Source: JAEUOS01 sp046160545
Lineage (GTDB): Bacteria > Pseudomonadota > Gammaproteobacteria > Burkholderiales > JAEUOS01
DNA: 64,000 bases
Reading direction: 5' to 3'
Assembly (NCBI GenBank): GCA_046160545.1
Contig: JBJXGS010000322.1
Span: 24,188 to 88,187, forward strand
A model generated the notes under the pieces. It ran no database searches. It was given only the letters and a program-made list of their open reading frames with translations, and had not been told where the DNA came from. A program made the translations under genes and the position numbers. How positions within the stretch are numbered: position 1 is the first letter of the stretch; every line of letters begins with the position of its first letter. Shown here piece by piece: positions 58,042 to 64,000 of this stretch.

Positions 58042-60405
58042 GTGCGCTTGGCCTACTGCGGATTCGCCATTGGCTGCGCCTGGGTGCAGACACTGGCTGC
58101 CCTCCCCGGGCCTCGCAGCATGCTGGCTGTCGCATTGCTCGCGGCTGCCGCCCTCGTTGTCGCATATCACGCCGAACGTGCAGCACCGCGCGTAGCAATG
58201 CTGACCCTCGGTGGCATTGCACTGGGCTTTATTTGGGCGACAGGCATGGCGCAATGGCGCCTCGCCGACCGCCTCGACCCAGCCTGGGAGGGTCGTGACA
58301 TCGACCTGGTGGGAGTGGTGGCTTCGCTGCCACAGGTGCAGGAGCGCGGAGTGCGCTTCGAGTTCGCGGTTGAACATGTGCAGACTCCCGGTGCCGTGGT
58401 ACCAAAACGCATTCTTTTGGGCTGGTACGCCCCGGGTACGGCGGAGGACCCCGCAGCGCTGCCCCCGGTCAAGGCAGGCCAGCGCCGCGCGCTGCGCGTG
58501 CGCCTGAAACTGCCGCATGGCAGCGCCAATCCGCACGGCTTCGACTATGAAGCCTGGCTGCTCGAGCGTGGCATTCGCGCCACCGGACTGGTGCGCCCGC
58601 CGCGCGATACGCGCTCTGGCACCGATCCCACCTTGCTCGCGCCGTTCGTCACTGCGCCCGGCACCTTAATCGACGCCGCACGCGAGGGCATTCGCGAACG
58701 CATGCAAGCCACACTCGAAGGCGCCGCCCATGGCGGGGTACTGATCGCACTGGCCATCGGTGACCAGCGCGCCATCGACAGCGACGACTGGAAGACCTTC
58801 ATGCGCACCGGCGTTGGTCACCTGATGAGCATCTCCGGCCTGCACGTGACCATGATCGGCAGCCTGGCGGGATGGCTGGTCGCGACACTTTGGCGGCGCT
58901 TTGCGCGACTGGCGCTGGCACTACCTGCACAGCGGGCGGGTATCGCAGCCGGGTTTGCTGCCGCTTTTGCCTATTGCCTGCTGGCCGGATTCGCGGTGCC
59001 GGCACAGCGCACGCTCTACATGCTCGCTGTGGCCGCATGGGCGTTGTGGCGCGGCTGGTTTGGCGCTCCTACCCGTGTGCTCGCCATCGCGCTGGTGCTG
59101 GTGTGCATCATCGACCCCTGGGCACCACTCGCGCCGGGCTTCTGGCTGTCGTTTGGCGCGGTGGCACTTCTGTTGCTAGCCGCGTTGCCAAACGAGCGCC
59201 GTCATTGGTTGGCGCGCGCAGCCAGCGCCCAGGTGGCTGTCACGCTCGGCCTGGTGCCGCTCACGCTGGCCCTGTTCCAGCAGGTCTCGCTGGCGGGCCC
59301 GTTGGCAAACGCGATCGCAATCCCGGTCGTGAGCTTCATTGTTACTCCCCTGGCGCTGGTGGCCGCGCTGCTGCCCGTGCCGGGCATCGCCACCCACGCC
59401 CACGAGATTCTGGTGCTGCTGATGCTTCCTCTGGAAGCGCTTTCGGCACTCGATTGGGCGATTTGGCAACGCGGCGCGGCACCGATGTGGACGATACTGC
59501 TGGCCGTCGCCGGAGCACTCTGGTGTCTCATCCCCTGGTGGTGGCACTGGCGGGTACTGGGCCTGGTCTGGATGCTGCCTCTGCTGGTGTATCCGACCGC
59601 GCGCCCCGCACCCGGCGATCTGTGGCTCACCGTGCTCGATGTCGGCCAGGGACTCGCGGTCGTCGCACGTACCACCCACCACACCCTGTTGTTCGATACC
59701 GGACCGCGCTACACCCCAGAGGCCGACAGCGGCAACCGCATCGTAGTGCCCTACCTGCGTGGCGAAGGGATCGTGCGCCTCGAAGGCATGATTGTCAGTC
59801 ACGACGACAACGACCACAGCGGCGGTGCCATCTCGACCATGCAGGCGGTGGTACCGGACTGGTTGGCGTCCCCCCTGCCGGATGATCACCCTGTCGCTGC
59901 AGTCGCGCCCGCGCGACGGCGCTGTCTGGCCGGTGACATCTGGCAGTGGGACGGGGTTAGCTTCGAGTTTCTGCATCCTTCCGTGCAGGACTACGCCCGG
60001 CTAGGCAAGATCAGCGACAACTCGCGCAGCTGCGTCCTGCGCATTACCGCGCACGGGCGCAGCGCCTTGTTGCCGGCAGATATCGAACGCGACGTCGAGA
60101 CGCGCCTGGCCACTGACCCGGAGCGCATCAAGAGCACGGTCCTGGTTGTTCCGCACCACGGCAGCCGCAGTTCATCGACACCGGATTTCATATCGGCCGT
60201 TGCGCCGGAGATCGCCATCGTCGCCGCCGGCTACCGCAACCGCTTTCGCCACCCGGCCCCCGAAGTCGTCGAGCGTTATGCGGCACGCGGGACTCGTCTG
60301 TTGCGGACCGATCAGGGAGGTGCGGTGCGCGTCGACTTCACCAATGACGGCATCGCGACCCGCACCTGGCGCGAGGAGCGCCCGCGATACTGGACCGGGC
60401 GGTAG
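58042..60405 (+). CDS. comEC: DNA internalization protein ComEC/Rec2
   Basis: The product is 787 aa with a GTG start. It has an N-terminal DUF4131-like domain, a Competence domain with many membrane spans (GVGHLMSISGLHVTMIG near residue 255), and a C-terminal metallo-beta-lactamase-like domain (LDVGQGLAVVARTTHHTLLFD, SHDDNDHSGG, VPHHGS). ComEC forms the inner-membrane DNA channel in transformation. Type IV pilus genes pilF and pilZ in the window fit competence. The 194 bp before it hold only an 11-codon ORF. Confidence 0.93.
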   Translation: MRLAYCGFAIGCAWVQTLAALPGPRSMLAVALLAAAALVVAYHAERAAPRVAMLTLGGIALGFIWATGMAQWRLADRLDPAWEGRDIDLVGVVASLPQVQERGVRFEFAVEHVQTPGAVVPKRILLGWYAPGTAEDPAALPPVKAGQRRALRVRLKLPHGSANPHGFDYEAWLLERGIRATGLVRPPRDTRSGTDPTLLAPFVTAPGTLIDAAREGIRERMQATLEGAAHGGVLIALAIGDQRAIDSDDWKTFMRTGVGHLMSISGLHVTMIGSLAGWLVATLWRRFARLALALPAQRAGIAAGFAAAFAYCLLAGFAVPAQRTLYMLAVAAWALWRGWFGAPTRVLAIALVLVCIIDPWAPLAPGFWLSFGAVALLLLAALPNERRHWLARAASAQVAVTLGLVPLTLALFQQVSLAGPLANAIAIPVVSFIVTPLALVAALLPVPGIATHAHEILVLLMLPLEALSALDWAIWQRGAAPMWTILLAVAGALWCLIPWWWHWRVLGLVWMLPLLVYPTARPAPGDLWLTVLDVGQGLAVVARTTHHTLLFDTGPRYTPEADSGNRIVVPYLRGEGIVRLEGMIVSHDDNDHSGGAISTMQAVVPDWLASPLPDDHPVAAVAPARRRCLAGDIWQWDGVSFEFLHPSVQDYARLGKISDNSRSCVLRITAHGRSALLPADIERDVETRLATDPERIKSTVLVVPHHGSRSSSTPDFISAVAPEIAIVAAGYRNRFRHPAPEVVERYAARGTRLLRTDQGGAVRVDFTNDGIATRTWREERPRYWTGR

Positions 60406-60451
60406 GAAGAGTGCGAGCCCAAGACAACGCGATCGACTTCAGCAAGGCCGC

Positions 60452-61186
60452 CTATTTCGGCAGCGCCCCCTCAGACCCCGCCGGCGGCATGGCCTTCAGG
60501 TACGCCGGTCGTGCGGCAATACGTGCATACCAGTCGGCCACACGCGGTCTGGCCTCGACCAGATGAAACAACTCGACCCGCACCAGGCGCTGAACATAGG
60601 GCGCCACGTCGATGTCAGCCATGCTGAAGGGCTCTCCCGCGAGCCATGGCCCTTCGGCCAAGGCCCGCTCCATGCGTACGGTCATCTCGGTCAGTTGCGC
60701 GATCGAGGGCGCAAGTTCGGCAGACCCGATACCCTCTCCGGCGGCGCGCTTCCAGCGTGCACGTACCGACGGATTCGGAATCCGCTCAACCAGCGCGGCA
60801 GCTTCGGCCGGGTCCATCCGCGCCAGCGCCGGAGCGATGTTCCTGGCGAACGACGGCAGCTTGATCGCATGGGTCAGGACTTCGTCGGAGTAGCGGGTCC
60901 AGAGGCGCATGCGCACCCGCGCAAACGGGTCGCGCGGCGCGAGCGGCACCTCAGGGTAGGCATCCTCGAGATACTCATTGATGATGCGCGACTCCACGAT
61001 CAGCTGTCCGCGGTCGCGCAGGACAGGCACCATCGCCTGCGGATTTAACGCAAGGAACTCCGGTCGCAACTGGTCGAAATTGCGCAGGTCCAGGTGGTGA
61101 CCTGTCCACGCGAGGCCCTTCTCCTCGAGTGCGATGCGCACCTTTTGCGAGCAGGTGGAATGCGTGCTATGCCACAGTTCGATCAT
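60452..61186 (-). CDS. Glutathione S-transferase family protein
   Basis: The product is 244 aa. The N-terminal thioredoxin fold starts MIELWHSTHSTCSQKVRIAL with the catalytic Ser/Cys region at 10-13, then the cis-proline NPQAMVPVL and the ES dipeptide (VESRIINEYL) that contacts glutathione. The C-terminal helical domain holds the MADIDVAPY motif. The ATG follows GGAGGTGA and overlaps the stop of the IclR gene. Substrate unknown; catabolic GSTs act on ring-cleavage or dehalogenation intermediates. Confidence 0.9.
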   Translation of the reverse strand: MIELWHSTHSTCSQKVRIALEEKGLAWTGHHLDLRNFDQLRPEFLALNPQAMVPVLRDRGQLIVESRIINEYLEDAYPEVPLAPRDPFARVRMRLWTRYSDEVLTHAIKLPSFARNIAPALARMDPAEAAALVERIPNPSVRARWKRAAGEGIGSAELAPSIAQLTEMTVRMERALAEGPWLAGEPFSMADIDVAPYVQRLVRVELFHLVEARPRVADWYARIAARPAYLKAMPPAGSEGALPK

Positions 61187-61992
61187 CTCGTCACCTCCGC
61201 TTGAACCGCGGCTGCCGCCCTCACCAGAGGCACCAGGCAGGACTGCAAGGCCTGCGCGGCATCGCATCGGCCCGCGTCCCAGACGCAGCTGACGCACGCG
61301 AGAACGCCGTCGTGTCCCAGGACCGGCACCGCAAACGCCGACAGATGCGCATCGGAATCGGCATCGGGCCCACTGTAGAGCGGGTCGCGCAACCCATAGC
61401 CGCGCTCGCGCACCAGGGCCAGTTCGTGCAGCAGAGCGATCCGGCGTGCCTGAACTGAAGCACCTGCCGGGATCAGTTGCGCAAGGAGCTCGTCTCTTTC
61501 GGGTGTTCCTGAGAAGGCGAGCCAGGTGCGCCCCATCGCCGAGCGGAGCATGTCGACTTCGCGCCCAACCACGACGCGCCGCCATGCCTTGCCGAAGCGG
61601 GCGCGGTTGCTGGCAACAACGCGCATTTTCGGCCCATGGCGAACCGCCGCGTCGGACGGCCACGGCATGGCGTGAGCAAGCCCCGTCAACGCGTGGTCGA
61701 GGTATGCCAGCAAGGGCCGACGAGCGGTCCTGCCCGCTTCCGAGGCCTTCGATCGAGCTGGCGGCGCACCCGAGCGCCGCACATGACCCGCCGGGCAGGC
61801 GATCCACTCCCCATTCCCGTCGATTCTTTGCGCCTCCCCGCACAGCTCAAGGGTGGCCAGGATCCTCAGCAAGGATGCCTTGGGAATGCCTGTGGCGCGA
61901 TGAAGGTCCGCCAGGCCCGTGGTGCTGCCAGCCATCAGGAGGCGTCTGACCGCGAGTCCGCGCGTGAGGCCGTTGATCGTCTTGACACTCAC
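61183..61992 (-). CDS. IclR-family transcriptional regulator
   Basis: The product is 269 aa from the GTG at 61992 (MSVKTINGLTRGLAVRRLL). The winged helix-turn-helix spans about 1-68 (GLADLHRATGIPKASLLRIL), and the C-terminal effector domain includes MLRSAMGRTWLAFSG and ERGYGLRD. It is divergent from the MBL-fold gene, with a clean palindrome between them, and is cotranslated with GST, which suggests control of this local cluster. Confidence 0.88.
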   Translation of the reverse strand: MSVKTINGLTRGLAVRRLLMAGSTTGLADLHRATGIPKASLLRILATLELCGEAQRIDGNGEWIACPAGHVRRSGAPPARSKASEAGRTARRPLLAYLDHALTGLAHAMPWPSDAAVRHGPKMRVVASNRARFGKAWRRVVVGREVDMLRSAMGRTWLAFSGTPERDELLAQLIPAGASVQARRIALLHELALVRERGYGLRDPLYSGPDADSDAHLSAFAVPVLGHDGVLACVSCVWDAGRCDAAQALQSCLVPLVRAAAAVQAEVTR

Positions 61993-62017
61993 AAAGTCCG
62001 ATCGCCTTATGCAAGCC

Positions 62018-62034
62018 GTTTCACCAAGTGAAAC
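62018..62034. promoter_or_regulatory. Perfect palindrome, IclR operator candidate
   Basis: GTTTCAC-CAA-GTGAAAC has 7-bp perfect arms with a 3-bp spacer. It lies in the 108-bp gap between the divergent IclR gene and MBL-fold gene, 26 bp from the regulator start. The TTTCA/TGAAA arms resemble KdgR-type IclR-family sites. Confidence 0.65.
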
Positions 62035-62060
62035 GATACCTTGCGCGCGTACGATGTCAA

Positions 62061-62093
62061 CCCCTATTGTTTGGACTCTGGTATGCATAGGGG
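62061..62093 (+). repeat. Inverted repeat overlapping the ribosome-binding site of the MBL-fold gene
   Basis: CCCCTAT (62061-62067) and ATAGGGG (62087-62093) are perfect 7-bp arms with a 19-nt spacer. The second arm contains the AGGGG that serves as ribosome-binding site eight bases before the ATG at 62101. In mRNA the pairing could hide that site; as DNA it could be a second regulator site. Confidence 0.45.
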
Positions 62094-62100
62094 AAACAAA

Positions 62101-63003
62101 ATGGCCGAACCCGTCAGAATAACCATGCTCGGCACCGGCGCCGCACTCGCCGATCCTGATCGCGGCCATGCCTCCGTGCTCGTCAGCGCTGGCCCGCGTC
62201 ACTATCTGCTCGACATCGGGCACGGCGCCACCCGGCAACTGGTGCGCGCCAATGTCAACCCGGCCGATGTCGATCATGTCTTCATCAGCCATTTGCACTT
62301 TGACCACATGGAAGACTCGGCGTACTTCCTGATCGCCTCGTGGATGGCCAACCGCCGTGTCAAGCCAACCATCTTCGGACCGCCGGGCACCCGTGACTTC
62401 ATCGATCACCTGCTCGAAAATGGCGCCTTCAAGCTCGACATCGCGGCGCGCGCGCGATATCGCCAGCGCGCCGAGTCCATGGAGATGATCCGGCCGGCAG
62501 TAGTCGAGTTCGGACCCGGCCTCATCTACGCCGACGAGCACATCCGTGTCCATGCGGACTACGTGGACCACATCGAACCGGAGATCCTGCACTGCTTCGG
62601 TTTTCGAGTCGAGGTTCAGGATCGGGTCATCGCCTATTCGGGCGATACCAAGCCCTGCGACACCATGCGCCGCTTCGCCGCCGGCTGCGATCTCCTGATC
62701 CACGAATGCACCTTTCCCGAAGAAGCGCTGGAATTTCGTGCCCGGACACAGATCGGCACCAATGACCATACGAGTCCGCTGGAACTGGGAAAACTCGCGG
62801 CCGACGCCGGAGTCAAGGAACTCGTGGCAACTCACTTCGGCCACTTCGACACCACCAATCCCGTCCTCAAGGGTTTCCTGCAGCATCACATGCCCATAGA
62901 ACTCGTGGGACCCAGCTTCATGGACAGCGTGGTTCGCGATATCCGCAAGAACTATTCGGGCCCGCTGCATCTGGCGCGCGACCTGATGCGCATCGACCTG
63001 TAG
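62101..63003 (+). CDS. Metallo-beta-lactamase-fold hydrolase (RNase Z-like branch)
   Basis: The product is 300 aa from the ATG at 62101; an upstream in-frame ATG lies within the operator region. The metal motif HxHxDH is His64-Leu-His66-Phe-Asp68-His69, with further ligands in YSGDTKPCD and THFGHFD. Overall it resembles RNase Z/arylsulfatase-like MBL proteins, but its catabolic setting suggests an ester, lactone or thioester substrate. This is inference. A Bug receptor gene follows after 23 bp. Confidence 0.87.
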   Translation: MAEPVRITMLGTGAALADPDRGHASVLVSAGPRHYLLDIGHGATRQLVRANVNPADVDHVFISHLHFDHMEDSAYFLIASWMANRRVKPTIFGPPGTRDFIDHLLENGAFKLDIAARARYRQRAESMEMIRPAVVEFGPGLIYADEHIRVHADYVDHIEPEILHCFGFRVEVQDRVIAYSGDTKPCDTMRRFAAGCDLLIHECTFPEEALEFRARTQIGTNDHTSPLELGKLAADAGVKELVATHFGHFDTTNPVLKGFLQHHMPIELVGPSFMDSVVRDIRKNYSGPLHLARDLMRIDL

Positions 63004-63026
63004 GCCATCCCCCAAGGAGACCACTC

Positions 63027-63995
63027 ATGTTCCGCACCTTCCTGGTGACCGCCCTTTGCGGTGTGCTCGTGACCGTTTCGCCGACCCCGGGTGCGCAGAC
63101 CTGGCCCGACCGGCCGATCAAGTGGATCGTTCCTTACGGACCCGGCGCGATGGGTGACACTGTCGCCCGCGTTCTGGCCGAGGAATTGCGCTCATCGCTC
63201 GGCCAGCCGGTCGTGGTCGAAAACCGTGCCGGAGCAGGCGGCAATCTGGGCGGCTCGGCGGTGGCGCGCGCAAGCCCGGACGGCAGCACTTTCCTGATAG
63301 CGGCCACCAACAACCTGGTGGTCAACCAGTTTCTCTACAAAAAGCTCGACCATGACCCCTCGAGCGCGTTCGCGCCAGTCACTTTTCTGGTCAACGTGCC
63401 GTCAGTGCTGTTCGTCCACCCCTCGGTCGGGCGCAACTTCAAGGATTTCAGCGCGGCAGTGGTTGCAAGAAAGGGCAAGCTCAACTACGGTTCCCCCGGG
63501 GCAGGCACCACCCCGCACCTCTCGATGCACGCACTCGACCAGCTTCTCGGTGCGGGCATGACGCATGTCGCGTATCCGGGTGCGGCCCAGGGCGTATTGG
63601 CGCTGATCGCTGGCGATGTGCACGCCTACATGGGCGGTGCGGGACTCGCCTTGCAGCATGTCCAGGCCGGCCGCGTCAACGCTATCGGTGTCTCGAACGA
63701 CAAACGCCTGACCGCCCTGCCGGAGACCCCGACCTTCGCCGAGATCGGGTTGGGTGCGCTCAGGGCGTCCAACTGGTGGGGATTAGTTGCACCAAGCAAC
63801 ACGCCCCCCCAGGTCATCCAGAAAATGAACGAGGCCGTGCAGGTGGCATTGCGCCGACCGGGTGTCGTAGAGCGATTCGACAAGCTTGGTATCCAGGCCA
63901 ACCCGGTGGCGGCTTCCGCGATGGGTCGGCAAATGCAGGAAGAGGCGCTCTTCTGGAAGAAGGCGGTCGCGGAAGCGGGTGTATCGCTGGATTGA
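63027..63995 (+). CDS. Bug-family (TctC-like) periplasmic solute receptor
   Basis: The product is 322 aa, complete. A signal peptide (MFRTFLVTALCGVLVTVSP, cleavage near GAQ) precedes a TctC fold with WPDRPIKWIVPYGPGAMGDT, VVVENRAGAGGNLG and NYGSPGAGTTPHL, all Bug hallmarks. Such receptors bind carboxylates for tripartite tricarboxylate transporters, but no tctA/tctB genes are adjacent inside the window. The MBL-fold gene upstream on the same strand suggests a shared substrate. Confidence 0.93.
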   Translation: MFRTFLVTALCGVLVTVSPTPGAQTWPDRPIKWIVPYGPGAMGDTVARVLAEELRSSLGQPVVVENRAGAGGNLGGSAVARASPDGSTFLIAATNNLVVNQFLYKKLDHDPSSAFAPVTFLVNVPSVLFVHPSVGRNFKDFSAAVVARKGKLNYGSPGAGTTPHLSMHALDQLLGAGMTHVAYPGAAQGVLALIAGDVHAYMGGAGLALQHVQAGRVNAIGVSNDKRLTALPETPTFAEIGLGALRASNWWGLVAPSNTPPQVIQKMNEAVQVALRRPGVVERFDKLGIQANPVAASAMGRQMQEEALFWKKAVAEAGVSLD

Positions 63996-64000
63996 CGAGG

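Noticed and set aside
61993..63024. Minus-strand extension of the IclR frame across the MBL-fold gene
   Set aside because: It is antisense to the MBL gene; the IclR wing-helix domain begins at the GTG at 61992.

Overview
The window (about 63% G+C by eye, very gene-dense, no gene-free stretch over 300 bp) reads as the chromosome of a betaproteobacterium close to Burkholderiales. Evidence is the gene order (maf/yceD/rpmF/plsX/fab genes, then rpoE/rseA/rseB/mucD, lepA/lepB/rnc/era/recO/pdxJ/acpS/nagZ; pilF/rodZ/ispG/hisS/yfgM/bamB; tRNA-Leu/tig/clpP/clpX/lon; mltG/tmk/holB/pilZ/tatD), the zinc-free form of L32, and a Bug-type solute receptor. No insertion sequence, prophage, CRISPR array or rRNA gene was seen.

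Layout. 1-1079 (minus): partial SAM methyltransferase and a Maf pyrophosphatase. 1194-19358 (plus): a co-directional 18-kb core block for fatty acid and phospholipid synthesis, the sigma-E envelope stress module, EF4, signal peptidase, RNase III, Era, RecO, PdxJ, AcpS and NagZ, with most genes overlapping by 4 bp. 19370-27334: an accessory catabolic region with a VanA-like Rieske oxygenase and a lone VanB-type ferredoxin domain (minus), a divergent five-gene ABC importer of the branched-chain/aromatic acid type (plus), an extradiol-dioxygenase-like protein that has lost two metal ligands (minus), and a dienelactone-hydrolase-family protein (plus).

27383-39960: a PP2C phosphatase (minus), then a plus-strand housekeeping series (DUF6352, AlkA-like glycosylase, accA, tilS, ndk, rlmN, pilF, rodZ-like, ispG, hisS, yfgM, bamB). 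The usual der/hfq continuation after bamB is absent. 39957-44783 (minus): hpnE-hpnD-hpnC squalene synthesis genes, an intrinsic terminator, a 41-codon exported-peptide gene with a perfect Shine-Dalgarno, and a response regulator with a long repeat tail. 45010-51052 (plus): tRNA-Leu(UAG), trigger factor and the ClpP/ClpX/Lon proteolysis group, with a sigma-32-like promoter before lon. 51225-55743 (minus): ankyrin protein, TatD, PilZ, HolB, Tmk, MltG. 55822-60405 (plus): YgfZ, DUF4936, NRDE-family protein, ComEC. 60452-63995: a second catabolic-looking cluster with GST and IclR regulator (minus) divergent from a metallo-beta-lactamase-fold hydrolase and a Bug receptor (plus), with a clean palindrome between them.

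The most distinctive points are the small exported-peptide gene with its terminator just before hpnC, the metal-ligand-deficient VOC protein, the reductase-less ferredoxin beside the Rieske oxygenase, and the palindromes at the two catabolic divergons. I did not find an obvious new defence or mobile system.
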